In this document: positions 1-9,836 of the stretch, piece by piece | How positions within the stretch are numbered: position 1 is the first letter of the stretch | Layout: the number at the start of each line of letters is the position of its first letter | Made by a program: the position numbers and the translations under genes | The notes under the pieces: model-generated | Told to the model about the DNA's origin: nothing | The model's database searches: none | The model's input: only the letters and a program-made list of their open reading frames with translations | Source of the DNA: Ga0077527 sp964433345 | Lineage (GTDB): Bacteria; Pseudomonadota; Gammaproteobacteria; Burkholderiales; SG8-41 | DNA length: 64,000 nucleotides | Reading direction: 5' to 3' | Assembly: GCA_964433345.1 (NCBI GenBank) | Contig: CAYSQJ010000011.1 | Coordinates: 15,906-79,905, forward strand

Positions 1-3000
1 CGCAGCGAGTTCGCCGAGTGCACGCCGATATTCGTTCGGGAAAACCTTGACGAATTCTCCGCGCGCCGCCGCCCATTCCGAAAGTATCTGCTGTGCCCGC
101 AGGCTGCCCGTAAGACGATGATGGTTCTCGATGAAGCGCCTGGCCAGCACCTCGTCAGCCTGTCCCAGGTGCCAGATGTCGCGGGACACCCTGGCATCCT
201 GCTCCGCTTCCGCCAGCAGCGGCTCGAGCTTGACCATGGCGGTGTTGCAGTAGGAGGCGAAGCTGCCGTCCTCGTCATAGACATAGGCGATTCCACCGGA
301 CATGCCCGCGGCAAAGTTGCGGCCGGTCGAACCCAGCACCACGACAGTACCGCCGGTCATGTACTCACAACCATGGTCGCCGGTACCTTCAACGACGGCA
401 TGGGCGCCGGAGTTGCGCACCGCGAAGCGTTCGCCCGCGACGCCGCGGAAGTAGGCTTCGCCGGCAATCGCGCCGTAAAGCACCGCGTTGCCGGTGATGA
501 TGTTCTGCATGGCGTCGCCGCGGAATTTCGGCGAAGGCTGGACGATGATGCGGCCTCCGGAAAGTCCCTTGCCGCAGTAGTCGTTGGTGTCGCCGATCAG
601 TTCCAGCGTGATGCCGCGCGACAGGAAGGCGCCGAGGCTCTGTCCTGCCGAGCCGGCAAAACGCACGCGGATGGTGTCGTCGGGCAGACCGTCATGGCCA
701 TGGCGCTTGGCAACAAGGCCGGAGAGCATGGTGCCGACCGTGCGGTTGATGTTGCGTATGGGCATTTCGATCGTGACTTTTTCGCCACGCTCCAGTGCCG
801 GTGCCGCGAGTTCGATCAGCCGGTGGTCCAGGGCCTTGTCGAGGCCATGATCCTGGGACTCGGTGTGGTAGCGGGCGACTTCCGGCCCGATCTGCGGCTG
901 GTGGAAAATGCGGCTGAAATCGAGGCCGCGGGCCTTCCAGTGCTCGATGCCCTTGCGGGTGTCGAGGAGGTCCGACCGGCCGATCAATTCATCGAACTTG
1001 CGCACGCCGAGCTTTGCCATCAGTTCGCGGATTTCCTCCGCGACAAAGAAGAAGTAGTTGATGACGTGCTCCGGCTTGCCGGAGAATTTCCGGCGCAGCA
1101 CCGGGTCCTGGGTGGCGACGCCGACAGGGCAGGTGTTGAGATGGCATTTGCGCATCATGATGCAGCCCTCGACCACCAGCGGTGCGGTTGCAAAACCGAA
1201 TTCATCGGCGCCGAGGAGGGCGCCGATCACGACGTCGCGCCCGGTTTTCATCTGGCCGTCGACCTGGACGGCGATGCGGCTGCGCAGCCGGTTCAGTACC
1301 AGGGTCTGCTGGGTCTCGGCAAGGCCGAGTTCCCAGGGGGTTCCGGCATGCTTGATCGATGACCACGGGCTCGCGCCGGTGCCGCCGTCGTGGCCGGAGA
1401 TGGTGACGTGGTCGGCCTTGGCCTTCGCGACACCCGCAGCCACCGTGCCGACGCCGACTTCCGAGACCAGCTTTACGCTGATCGAGGCATCGGTGTTGCT
1501 GTTCTTGAGGTCGTGGATCAGCTGCGCCAGATCCTCGATCGAGTAGATGTCGTGGTGCGGCGGCGGCGAGATCAGCTCGACGCCGGGCGTCGAATAGCGC
1601 AATTCGGCGATGTACTCGGACACCTTGCGCCCCGGCAGCTGGCCGCCCTCACCAGGCTTGGCGCCCTGGGCCATCTTGATCTGGATCTGTTCGGCACTGG
1701 CCAGGTATTCCGCAGTGACACCGAAACGTCCCGAGGCCACCTGCTTGATCTTCGACTTCAGGGAATCACCGGCTTGGAGTGCGATATCGTGCTCGATGCG
1801 ACCTTCACCCAGGCGGGAAGCCAGCGTTTCGCCGGCCTTGACCGGCGCAAAGCGCCGCCGGTCCTCGCCACCTTCTCCGGTGTTGGACTTGCCGCCGAGG
1901 CGGTTCATTGCCACCGCAAGCGTGGTGTGGGCTTCGGTCGAAATGGAGCCCAGCGACATTGCGCCGGTGGAAAAACGCTTGACGATCTCCGCTGCCGGCT
2001 CCACTTCCTCGATCGGCACGGGCGTGCAACGGCTGAAACGGAAATCGAAAAGCCCGCGGAAAGTCATGTGGCGCTTCGACTGATCATTGATGATGTTGGC
2101 GTATTCGCGGTAGGTGGTCGCACTGTTGGCGCGGGCCGCATGCTGCAGCTTGGCGATCGCATCAGGCGTCCACATGTGCTCTTCACCTCGCACCCGCCAT
2201 GCGTATTCCCCGCCGGCATCCAGCGCGCCGGCGAGAACCGGATCGCCGCTGAAGGCGCTGTTGTGGGTGCGGATCGCCTCTTCTGCCACCTCGAACAGGC
2301 CGATGCCGCCGACATTCGACGGCGTGCCGTGGAAGTACTTGTCGATCAGCGGAGTCGACAGCCCGATGGCCTCGAAAATCTGTGCACCGGTGTAGGACAT
2401 GTAGGTGGAGATGCCCATTTTCGACATCACCTTGCGCAGGCCCTTGCCGACTGCCTTGACGAAATTCTTGATGGCCTTGTGGCCGTCAACCGCGGCGCCC
2501 AGCTGGCCGCTCTCCGCCATCTGCAGGATGGTTTCGAGTGCGAGATAGGGGTGCACGGCCTCGGCGCCGTAGCCGCCGAGGAGTGCGAAATGGTGCACCT
2601 CGCGCGCGGAACCGGTTTCCACGACCAGCCCGGCGCTGGTGCGCAGGCCCTTGTCGACGAGGTGGTGATGGATGGTCGACAAGGCAAGCAGCGCCGGGAT
2701 CGCGACCTGTTCGCGGTCGACGCGGCGGTCGGAGATGATCAGGATGGAATAACCGGCGCGTACCGCGTCCTCAGCCTGGGCGGCAAGGCTGGCGAGGCGC
2801 GCCTCGATCGCTTCCTTGCCCCAGGCCACCGGGTAGGTGATGTCGAGCTCGCAGGACTTGAATTTGCCGTCGGTGTAGCTCTCGATGTTGCGGATCTTTT
2901 CCATCTCGAAAAAGTCGAGCACGGGCTGGCTGACCTCGAGGCGGATCGGCGGATTCGTTTCGTCTATGCCCAGCAGGTTCGGTTTCGGGCCGATGAAGGA

Positions 3001-4635
3001 CACCAGCGAGGTCACCAGTTCCTCCCGGATCGGGTCGATCGGAGGGTTAGTGACCTGTGCAAAAAGCTGCTTGAAATACTGGTACAGGCCCTTGTTCTTG
3101 CTGGACAGGACGGCGGGCGGCGAATCGTTGCCCATGGAGCCGATCGGCTCTTCGCCATTGGCCGCCATCGGCAACACCAGGAACTTCAGGTCTTCCTGGG
3201 TATAGCCAAAGGCCTGCTGGCGATCGAGCAGCGGAACGGCACTGCGTTCCGGCTGCGCTTTCTGGCTCTCGACATCGTCAAGCTTGACGCGGATGCGCTC
3301 CATCCATTCGACATAGGGTTTGCTCGAAGCCAGCGACTCCTTCAGTTCCCTGTCGTCGATGATGCGGCCCTTTTCCAGGTCAACCAGGAACATTTTGCCC
3401 GGCTGCAGGCGCCATTTTTTGGTGATCTTTTCCTCCGGAATCGGCAGGCAGCCGCATTCCGAGCCCATGATCACCAGGTCATCGTCGGTGACGATGTAAC
3501 GCGCCGGACGCAGGCCGTTGCGGTCCAGGGTTGCGCCGATCTGGCGGCCATCGGTGAAAGCGATCGCCGCGGGACCGTCCCAGGGCTCCATCATTGCCGC
3601 GTGATACTCGTAAAAAGCGCGGCGGCTGGGGTCCATCAGGCTGTGTCCCTCCCAGGCCTCCGGGATCATCATCATTACTGCGTGGGCGATCGAATATCCT
3701 CCCATCACCAGCAGTTCGAGCGCGTTGTCGAAGGAGGCGGAGTCCGACTGGCCGGGAAAGATCAAGGGCCACAGCTTGTCGATGTCCCTGCCCAGCACCG
3801 GGCTGGATATCGCGCCCTGGCGCGCGCGCACCCAGTTGACGTTGCCGCGCACGGTGTTGATCTCGCCGTTGTGGGCGATCATCCGGAAGGGATGCGCCAG
3901 ATCCCAGGTCGGAAAGGTGTTCGTCGAGAAGCGCTGGTGCACCAGTGCGAGCGCGGAAACGACGCGCGGATCCTGCAGATCCCTGTAATAAGTGCCGACC
4001 TGCGAAGGCAGCAGCATGCCTTTATAGACAATGGTTCTGGCCGACATCGAGGGCACGAAATATTCGGTGCCGTGTGCCAGTTTCAGCGCGCGAATGGCAT
4101 GGCTCGCGCTTTTGCGGATGACGTAGAGCTTGCGTTCCAGCGCATCGGTGACGCGGATCGCCGAACTGCGGCCAATGAACACCTGGCGTATGACAGGCTC
4201 GACTTTCTTGACCGATTCTCCGAGATCGGAGTTGTCCACCGGCACATCGCGCCAGCCGAGAAGGGTTTGGCCCTCATCCTTGATCGCGCGCTCGATTTCA
4301 TACTCGCAGGCGATGCGAGAGGCTGGCTCGCGCGGCAGGAACACCATGCCAATGCCGTAGTGGCCGGCGGGCGGAAGCTTGACGCCCTGTTTGGCCATTT
4401 CCTCACGGAAGAAGGCATCCGGAATCTGAATCAGGATACCCGCGCCGTCCGAGGCCTTGGGGTCGGCGCCGACCGCGCCACGGTGCGTCAGGTTGCGCAG
4501 TATGGTCAGGCCCTGGTCGACGATGTCATGGCTTTTCTTGCCCTTGATATGGGCGACAAAGCCGACGCCGCAGGCGTCGTGTTCATGGGCCGCGTCGTAC
4601 AGGCCTTGGGGTTCCGGCAGGTTTGGATGAGCCAT
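1..4635 (-). CDS. gltB: Glutamate synthase (NADPH) large subunit, 3' end cut by window edge
   Basis: The large subunit makes glutamate from glutamine and 2-oxoglutarate. The reading frame is open from ATG at 4635 to the left edge, 1545 codons, close to the whole family length. After a 21-residue propeptide the N-terminus reads HDACGVGF, so Cys22 is the expected N-terminal nucleophile of the glutaminase domain once the propeptide is removed. Near 1128-1175 the protein reads CIMMRKCHLNTC, the C-x5-C-x4-C pattern that binds the 3Fe-4S cluster. The last residues (VFPNEYRRALGELAA) are typical of the extreme C-terminus, so only a few codons are missing. The small subunit gltD would lie to the left, outside the window. 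A GAGG ribosome site precedes the start. Confidence 0.96.
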   Translation of the reverse strand, partial: MAHPNLPEPQGLYDAAHEHDACGVGFVAHIKGKKSHDIVDQGLTILRNLTHRGAVGADPKASDGAGILIQIPDAFFREEMAKQGVKLPPAGHYGIGMVFLPREPASRIACEYEIERAIKDEGQTLLGWRDVPVDNSDLGESVKKVEPVIRQVFIGRSSAIRVTDALERKLYVIRKSASHAIRALKLAHGTEYFVPSMSARTIVYKGMLLPSQVGTYYRDLQDPRVVSALALVHQRFSTNTFPTWDLAHPFRMIAHNGEINTVRGNVNWVRARQGAISSPVLGRDIDKLWPLIFPGQSDSASFDNALELLVMGGYSIAHAVMMMIPEAWEGHSLMDPSRRAFYEYHAAMMEPWDGPAAIAFTDGRQIGATLDRNGLRPARYIVTDDDLVIMGSECGCLPIPEEKITKKWRLQPGKMFLVDLEKGRIIDDRELKESLASSKPYVEWMERIRVKLDDVESQKAQPERSAVPLLDRQQAFGYTQEDLKFLVLPMAANGEEPIGSMGNDSPPAVLSSKNKGLYQYFKQLFAQVTNPPIDPIREELVTSLVSFIGPKPNLLGIDETNPPIRLEVSQPVLDFFEMEKIRNIESYTDGKFKSCELDITYPVAWGKEAIEARLASLAAQAEDAVRAGYSILIISDRRVDREQVAIPALLALSTIHHHLVDKGLRTSAGLVVETGSAREVHHFALLGGYGAEAVHPYLALETILQMAESGQLGAAVDGHKAIKNFVKAVGKGLRKVMSKMGISTYMSYTGAQIFEAIGLSTPLIDKYFHGTPSNVGGIGLFEVAEEAIRTHNSAFSGDPVLAGALDAGGEYAWRVRGEEHMWTPDAIAKLQHAARANSATTYREYANIINDQSKRHMTFRGLFDFRFSRCTPVPIEEVEPAAEIVKRFSTGAMSLGSISTEAHTTLAVAMNRLGGKSNTGEGGEDRRRFAPVKAGETLASRLGEGRIEHDIALQAGDSLKSKIKQVASGRFGVTAEYLASAEQIQIKMAQGAKPGEGGQLPGRKVSEYIAELRYSTPGVELISPPPHHDIYSIEDLAQLIHDLKNSNTDASISVKLVSEVGVGTVAAGVAKAKADHVTISGHDGGTGASPWSSIKHAGTPWELGLAETQQTLVLNRLRSRIAVQVDGQMKTGRDVVIGALLGADEFGFATAPLVVEGCIMMRKCHLNTCPVGVATQDPVLRRKFSGKPEHVINYFFFVAEEIRELMAKLGVRKFDELIGRSDLLDTRKGIEHWKARGLDFSRIFHQPQIGPEVARYHTESQDHGLDKALDHRLIELAAPALERGEKVTIEMPIRNINRTVGTMLSGLVAKRHGHDGLPDDTIRVRFAGSAGQSLGAFLSRGITLELIGDTNDYCGKGLSGGRIIVQPSPKFRGDAMQNIITGNAVLYGAIAGEAYFRGVAGERFAVRNSGAHAVVEGTGDHGCEYMTGGTVVVLGSTGRNFAAGMSGGIAYVYDEDGSFASYCNTAMVKLEPLLAEAEQDARVSRDIWHLGQADEVLARRFIENHHRLTGSLRAQQILSEWAAARGEFVKVFPNEYRRALGELAA

Positions 4636-4670
4636 CGGGCGCCTCGTTAAAAACGCTTTTAAATCAACAG

Positions 4671-4700
4671 GTTATATGCGCAATTGCTGCAATGCGCCAA
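4671..4700 (-). promoter_or_regulatory. Possible sigma-70 promoter of gltB
   Basis: On the minus strand TTGGCG (4700-4695) and TATAAC (4676-4671) are separated by 18 bases, 36 bases before the gltB start. The match is reasonable but unproven. The rest of 4636-4812, between dgt and gltB, shows nothing else clear. Confidence 0.4.
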
Positions 4701-4812
4701 AAACCGGTGATTCATGTGCGAAAAACGGAGTGAAACCCGATAAGTCTACCTGTACTCAAGGGCTTGGTTCAACCGCATTGCTGTCGAAAATCAGGAGGAA
4801 ATCTCAGTTGAC

Positions 4813-5937
4813 TCAGCTGACGTCGATCGCAAACAGGCGCCGATGCTCGGCCATGGCATAACGGTCGGTCATACCCGCAATATAGTCGGCGATCGCACGG
4901 GGGGTGTCTGCCTGCGCCCGCGACTGGAACTCCGGGGGCAGCAGCCCGGGTTCGGAAAGAAATGCTTCGAAAAGCTCGGTGACAATGCGCCGCGCCTTGC
5001 TGCTCATGCGGGATACCCGGTAGTGCCGGTAGAGATTGGTTCTCAGGAACTGCTTCAGCTCGGTCTGTTCGTCGCTAATGCGTGTGGAGAAGCAGATCAT
5101 TGGCGGGGCTCTCCGCACATCGTCCGCGGAAGCCGGCGCATATTCCCGGATGGTCCTGGCACTTTGCCGAACGAGGTCGGTCACCAGCGTGTCGATCATG
5201 CGCCTGACGGTTTCATGAACCAGGCGCCTGCCTTCGATCCTCGGAAATTCGCGCAGCGCGGCGCGCATGTGGCGGCGGAAAATGGCGACCGTGGACAGTT
5301 GCTCCATCTGCAGCAGGCCCGAGCGCAGGCCGTCATCCACATCATGGTTGTTGTAAGCGATCTCGTCGGCCAGATTCGCGATCTGCGCCTCAAGACCGGG
5401 ACGCTGCCGCCGGATGAAGCGCTCGCCGACGTCACCAAGCATGCGCGCATTCTTCAGGGAACAATGCTTCAGGATGCCTTCGCGGGTTTCAAAAGTCAGG
5501 TTGAGTCCGTCAAAGGCGCCATAACGCTGTTCGAGCACGTCGACTACGCGCAGTGACTGAAGGTTGTGCTCGAAACCTCCATAGGGCTTCATGCAGGCAT
5601 TGAGCGCATCCTGTCCGGTATGGCCGAAAGGGGTGTGGCCCAGGTCATGAGCCAGGGTGATGGCTTCAGTCAGATCTTCGTCCAGTCCGAGGTGCCGGGC
5701 CACCGAGCGCCCGATCTGTGCCACTTCCAGGCTGTGGGTCAGGCGCGTGCGGAAAAGGTCGCCCTCGTGGTTAACAAACACCTGGGTCTTGTATTCAAGG
5801 CGGCGGAACGCGGTGGAATGGATGATGCGATCGCGGTCTCGCTGGTATTCGGAGCGCCCGCGCGGCGCCGGTTCGCGCAGCCTGCGGCCACGGGAACGCG
5901 CCGGATCGGAGGCATAGGGCGCCCTGTCAGCGGGCAT
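4813..5937 (-). CDS. dgt: dGTP triphosphohydrolase-like protein (HD domain)
   Basis: HD-superfamily enzyme that splits dNTPs (dGTP in the namesake) into deoxynucleoside and tripolyphosphate; 374 residues with the start used here. Visible motifs are the N-terminal RSEYQRDRDRIIHSTAFRRL and RLTHSLEV, the HD pair in TLAHDLGHTPFGHTG, and a distal metal Asp in DEIAYNNHDVDDG. The frame stays open upstream to 6060, but that extension is unlike the family. ATG at 5937 gives the normal N-terminus (MPADRAPYASDP) and overlaps the aroB stop by 11 bases, which suggests translational coupling. It is probably the last gene of the aroK-aroB-dgt unit. Substrate preference cannot be read from sequence. Confidence 0.92.
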   Translation of the reverse strand: MPADRAPYASDPARSRGRRLREPAPRGRSEYQRDRDRIIHSTAFRRLEYKTQVFVNHEGDLFRTRLTHSLEVAQIGRSVARHLGLDEDLTEAITLAHDLGHTPFGHTGQDALNACMKPYGGFEHNLQSLRVVDVLEQRYGAFDGLNLTFETREGILKHCSLKNARMLGDVGERFIRRQRPGLEAQIANLADEIAYNNHDVDDGLRSGLLQMEQLSTVAIFRRHMRAALREFPRIEGRRLVHETVRRMIDTLVTDLVRQSARTIREYAPASADDVRRAPPMICFSTRISDEQTELKQFLRTNLYRHYRVSRMSSKARRIVTELFEAFLSEPGLLPPEFQSRAQADTPRAIADYIAGMTDRYAMAEHRRLFAIDVS

Positions 5938-7036
5938 CGACACCCTCGCCGCCCAGCACCGAATACAGTGCGTCACTGGGAACCGCATCGCTGATGAAAG
6001 CGTCCCCGATGCCGCGCAGCAGGATGAAACGCATCTTGCCGCCCTCGACTTTCTTGTCATGTCCCATCAGCTCGATATACCTGTCCGCACCGAGCGCGGG
6101 ACCCCGGACCGGGAGCCGCGCTTTCCGCAACAGCCCGTCGATGCGCGCCACGCATTGGCTGTCAACCAGTCCCATATGCCGGGAGACACGCGCGGCGATG
6201 GCCATGCCGGCACCGACCGCCTCGCCATGCAGCCACTCGCCATAACCCAGGCCGGATTCAATGGCGTGGCCGAAGGTGTGACCGAAGTTCAGCAGGGCGC
6301 GGACGCCTTCCTCGCGTTCGTCCGTGGCCACGACCCGGGCCTTGTTACGGCAGGATATCTCGATGGCATGCGTCAGCGCTGCGGCATCACGCGCCATCAG
6401 ACGCTCAATGTTTTCCTCCAGCCAAAGGAAGAACCCGGCGTCTCCGATCAGTCCGTACTTGATGACCTCGGCCAGGCCCGCGGAGAGTTCACGTTCCGGC
6501 AATGTGCGCAGCGTACCGGTGTCGGCGATGACTGCGCGTGGCTGGTAAAACGCGCCGATCATGTTCTTGCCCAGCGGGTGGTTGATCGCGGTTTTTCCGC
6601 CAACCGAGGAGTCCACCTGGGCGAGCAGTGTGGTCGGAATCTGGACGAAGGGCGCTCCCCGCTGGAAAACCGCCGCAGCGAATCCCGTAAGGTCGCCGAT
6701 GACCCCGCCACCGAGGGCGATCAGCGTGGTCTTCCGTTCTGCACGGAATCCCATCAGGGCATCGAAAACCTGGTTCAGGGTTTGCCAATTCTTGTGCTCT
6801 TCGCCATCCGGCAACACGATGGATGTGGAGCTGACTTGCTGCCGGGCCAAGCTATCCTGCAGCTTTTTCAGGTAGAGCGGCGCCACAACGGTATTGGTGA
6901 CGATTACCGCCGCGGGCTGTGGCAAGTGCGGCCGGATCAGATCCCCCCTGTCGAGCAGACCGGGCCCGATGTGTATCGGATAGCTGCGGTCACCGAGATC
7001 GACCTCAAGCGTGCAGGTGGTTTCAGTTGCGGCCAT
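5927..7036 (-). CDS. aroB: 3-dehydroquinate synthase
   Basis: Second step of the shikimate pathway: converts DAHP to 3-dehydroquinate with NAD and a divalent metal, in the cytoplasm. The 369-residue protein carries the NAD-binding DGEEHKN and GGGVIGDLTGFAAA segments, the FVQIPTTLLAQVDSSVGGKT signature and the metal-ligand helices with FGHTFGHAIE and HGEAVGAGM. Three ATGs compete for the start. ATG 7036 is preferred because AAGGA lies seven bases upstream, while at ATG 7042 the same box would be too close. The gene overlaps aroK upstream by 14 bases and dgt downstream by 11, so the three genes look co-translated. Confidence 0.96.
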   Translation of the reverse strand: MAATETTCTLEVDLGDRSYPIHIGPGLLDRGDLIRPHLPQPAAVIVTNTVVAPLYLKKLQDSLARQQVSSTSIVLPDGEEHKNWQTLNQVFDALMGFRAERKTTLIALGGGVIGDLTGFAAAVFQRGAPFVQIPTTLLAQVDSSVGGKTAINHPLGKNMIGAFYQPRAVIADTGTLRTLPERELSAGLAEVIKYGLIGDAGFFLWLEENIERLMARDAAALTHAIEISCRNKARVVATDEREEGVRALLNFGHTFGHAIESGLGYGEWLHGEAVGAGMAIAARVSRHMGLVDSQCVARIDGLLRKARLPVRGPALGADRYIELMGHDKKVEGGKMRFILLRGIGDAFISDAVPSDALYSVLGGEGVDAR

Positions 7037-7622
7037 GCCCATGTCCTTGCGTCGCGCTGGGAGCAGGTTCATCCAGGCTGCCGAGCAAAGCCTGAATTTG
7101 CGAGGTCAGCGTGCCGACACTTTGCGCGCCGGTATCCACGACCAGATCGGCCACCTCGGTGTACAGGGGGTCCCGCTGGGCGTGCAGATCGCGCAGCCTG
7201 GCCAGCGGGTTCGCGGTTTGCAGCAGCGGCCGGTTACGGTCCCGGCGCGTACGTCGCCAGAGATCTTCGGGCGCGGCGCGCAGATAGATGACCCGTCCGC
7301 CCTGCTTGAGGCGGGCGCGATTGGCGGCGGACAGCACCGCCCCGCCCCCGGTTGCCAGAACGATTCCCTGCATAGCCGTCAGTTTCTCGATCATTTTCTC
7401 TTCCCTGGCGCGAAAGCCGGCCTCTCCCTCGACATCGAAGATCACCGGAATCTTGACACCGGTGGCTTTCTCGATTTCCGCGTCGGCATCGTAAAAATCG
7501 CGGTGCATGCGTTTCGCGAGCATGCGTCCGACAGAGGTTTTTCCGGCGCCCATCAGTCCCACCAGAAATATGTTCTGTGGAGCAGCAGGGTTATTGGAGG
7601 ACGCATCAGCTTGCCATGACAT
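7023..7622 (-). CDS. aroK: Shikimate kinase
   Basis: Phosphorylates shikimate at O3 using ATP, in the fifth step of the aromatic pathway. The 199-residue P-loop kinase shows Walker A GLMGAGKTSVG, the shikimate-binding DADAEIEK and FRAREE segments, the ATGGGAV Walker B region and a lid arginine in RRDRNRPLL. The N-terminal twelve residues before the first strand (MSWQADASSNNP) are a little longer than in short homologues. It lies between pilQ and aroB, the usual proteobacterial arrangement, but a strong terminator separates it from pilQ, so it may have its own promoter in 7623-7670. Confidence 0.96.
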   Translation of the reverse strand: MSWQADASSNNPAAPQNIFLVGLMGAGKTSVGRMLAKRMHRDFYDADAEIEKATGVKIPVIFDVEGEAGFRAREEKMIEKLTAMQGIVLATGGGAVLSAANRARLKQGGRVIYLRAAPEDLWRRTRRDRNRPLLQTANPLARLRDLHAQRDPLYTEVADLVVDTGAQSVGTLTSQIQALLGSLDEPAPSATQGHGHGRN

Positions 7623-7673
7623 GGCCTGATTCTAGCGGAAGCCGGGGGGCGGCCGGCTGGAAACCGCTGAAAC

Positions 7674-7700
7674 AAAAAGGGCGGCGCCATGGCGCCGCCC
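7674..7700 (-). terminator. Intrinsic terminator after pilQ
   Basis: A perfect 22-base palindrome (7679-7700, arms GGGCGGCGCC and GGCGCCGCCC) is followed on the minus strand by TTTTT (7678-7674). It sits just downstream of the pilQ stop and should end the pil transcript before aroK. Confidence 0.85.
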
Positions 7701-7718
7701 TCTCCGGAGACAGGGGAA

Positions 7719-9836
7719 TCAGCGCAGGCTCGCGCCATCCTTGAGGATCTTGGGTGAAATGAAAATCAGCAGTTCGCGCCGGTCGTCCACCCGCTGGTTG
7801 TTCTTGAACAGGAAGCCCACATACGGCAGATCGCCCAGCACCGGAACCTTGGTGGTTGTGGAACGCTCGTCCTGGGTATAGATGCCGCCGATGACGACAG
7901 TGCCGCCGTTTTCGACCAGGACCTCGGTCGAGACCTGCTTGGTGTCAATCGACGGACCGGACAGCGTATTCTGGCCGACACTGTCCTTGTTGACCCGCAG
8001 GTTCATGATCACGTTGTCATCAGGGGTGATCTGCGGCTTCACTTTCAGAGACAGCGTTGCCTTGCGGAAGGACACGCTGGTCGCACCGCTGGAAGTGGCT
8101 TGCTGGTAAGGGATTTCGGTGCCCTGCTCGATCGTTGCCTCAACCTTGTCAGCCGTGATCACGCGCGGGCTGGAAATAATCTTGCCTTTGCCATCCGCCT
8201 GCAGCGCAGAAAGCTCCAGGTTGAGGAACTTGGTGCTGCGGTCATTGAACAGCAGGAACGAAAACACTCCGGGATTGGCACCCGAAAGACCTTGTGCTGG
8301 AAGGTTGACGAACAGGCCGTCATTGAACGATCCCGCCGTCGCGTTCTGGCCTGCTGCTGCGGCGTTGTTTGCAAGACCGCCGCCGACTGAGCCCTGCAGC
8401 GCATTGCCGCTGCCGATCCGGAATCCCTGTCCCGTGGTGTCGTTGTATCCGAGACGGGCGCCGAGGTTGCGGCTGAACGTGTCATTTGCTTCCACGATGC
8501 GCGACTCGATCATGACCTGGCGCACCGGAATGTCGATCTGCTTGAGCAGTTTGCGGATTTCTTCAAGCCGGCTCGGCGTGTCCTGCACAAAAACCGTGTT
8601 CGTGCGCACGTCAACCACCGCGCTGCCCCGCTTCGACAGGATCTTCTGCGCAGGATCGGCCAGCAATTTCTGGAAATCGGCTGCCTTCTGGTAATTGACC
8701 TGCATGCTCTCGGTGCGCAGCGGCTCCAGGTCCGCGATCTGCGAGCGCGCTTCGAGCGCGAGCTTTTCCCGGGTGGCAAGTTCGTCGCGGGGCGCTATCC
8801 ATACGACATTGCCGGTCTTGCGCATGTCGAGGCCCTTGCTCTGGAGGATGATGTCGAGCGCCTGATCCCAGGGCACGTCCTTGAGCCGCAGCGTCAGGCT
8901 GCCACCGACGGTGTCGCTGGTGATGACATTGAGTCCGGTGAAGTCGGCAATCACCTGCAGTACCGCCCGGACCTCTACATTCTGGAAGTTGAGCGAGAGC
9001 TTTTCCCCGGTGAAGCCCGGCTGTACCAGCCGGTTGGCATCGTCGGCCACTTTCTTCACTTCGATAATGAAGCGGTTGTCGGTTTGATAGGCGGAATGCT
9101 CCCAGGCACCGCGCGGGGTGATGACCATCCGCGTGTTTCCGCCCTGGGTAAATGTCTCGATGCTGTCGACCGGAGTACCAAAATCGACCACGTCGAGGCG
9201 GCGCTCCAGATTCTTGGGCACCGCGGTATTGATGAAATCGATGATCAGCGAGCGGCCCTGGGTGCGCAGGTCTATGCCGACTTGGTTGTCGGAAAGGTCC
9301 ACGACCACCCTGCCTTCACCGGTCCGTCCGCGACGGAAGTCAATGTCGCGAAGGCTGTGCCGGCCATCACCAGGCTGAACCTGTGCAAAGGTCTGCGCCG
9401 CGGGCGCCGGGGCCGAGGAGCTGGCCGTGGCCGAGCCGCCGAGGGTGATCAAAATTGCATTGCCCTCGATCCTGGCGTCATAACCCAGGGGCCGCGCAGT
9501 TTCGAGGACGAGCCGGGAGCGATTGCCGGCCTGGACGATGTTGATGCGGCGGACATCACCCTCACCGACTTCCTGCACGTTCTTGCCCGAGCCATTGGTG
9601 GTGTTGGGAAAGTCGAATGCGATTCGAGGCGGGCTGTTGACCGCGAAGCTCGCGGGTGTTGCCGCGGGCGCGTTCTTCAGTGCGACCCTGATCAGCGTGG
9701 TGCCGCCCTGCTGTCCAGAAACATTGACCGATTCAATGCTGTTGTTCTGGGCGTGGGCCGACGTGGCGGACACGGCAACCCCGACCGCCAGAAGCAGGCC
9801 GGAGACATGTTTCATGAACCTGAAGAATCGAATCAT
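7719..9836 (-). CDS. pilQ: Type IV pilus secretin PilQ
   Basis: Outer-membrane secretin through which the type IV pilus passes; also used for DNA uptake and twitching. The 705 residues begin with a signal peptide (cleavage near SAHAQ). Two AMIN peptidoglycan-binding domains follow (about residues 30-130 and 155-265), then the STN domain (about 280-370, NFQNVEVRAVLQVIADFTG), an N1 domain with repeated residues (VVDVRTNTVFVQDTPSRLEEI) and the secretin core (about 440-700, VMIESRIVEANDTFSRNLG and VPVLGDLPYVGFLFKN). It overlaps pilP by four bases and ends the pilMNOPQ operon. Length is normal for betaproteobacteria. Confidence 0.96.
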   Translation of the reverse strand: MIRFFRFMKHVSGLLLAVGVAVSATSAHAQNNSIESVNVSGQQGGTTLIRVALKNAPAATPASFAVNSPPRIAFDFPNTTNGSGKNVQEVGEGDVRRINIVQAGNRSRLVLETARPLGYDARIEGNAILITLGGSATASSSAPAPAAQTFAQVQPGDGRHSLRDIDFRRGRTGEGRVVVDLSDNQVGIDLRTQGRSLIIDFINTAVPKNLERRLDVVDFGTPVDSIETFTQGGNTRMVITPRGAWEHSAYQTDNRFIIEVKKVADDANRLVQPGFTGEKLSLNFQNVEVRAVLQVIADFTGLNVITSDTVGGSLTLRLKDVPWDQALDIILQSKGLDMRKTGNVVWIAPRDELATREKLALEARSQIADLEPLRTESMQVNYQKAADFQKLLADPAQKILSKRGSAVVDVRTNTVFVQDTPSRLEEIRKLLKQIDIPVRQVMIESRIVEANDTFSRNLGARLGYNDTTGQGFRIGSGNALQGSVGGGLANNAAAAGQNATAGSFNDGLFVNLPAQGLSGANPGVFSFLLFNDRSTKFLNLELSALQADGKGKIISSPRVITADKVEATIEQGTEIPYQQATSSGATSVSFRKATLSLKVKPQITPDDNVIMNLRVNKDSVGQNTLSGPSIDTKQVSTEVLVENGGTVVIGGIYTQDERSTTTKVPVLGDLPYVGFLFKNNQRVDDRRELLIFISPKILKDGASLR

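Noticed and set aside
118..4650. Long plus-strand open frames opposite gltB
   Set aside because: They are antisense shadows of a gene with clear glutamate synthase motifs; high GC keeps the opposite frame open.
1390..4650. A 1086-codon plus-strand frame as a novel large protein
   Set aside because: Entirely antisense to gltB; Arg/Asp/His-rich composition without any domain.
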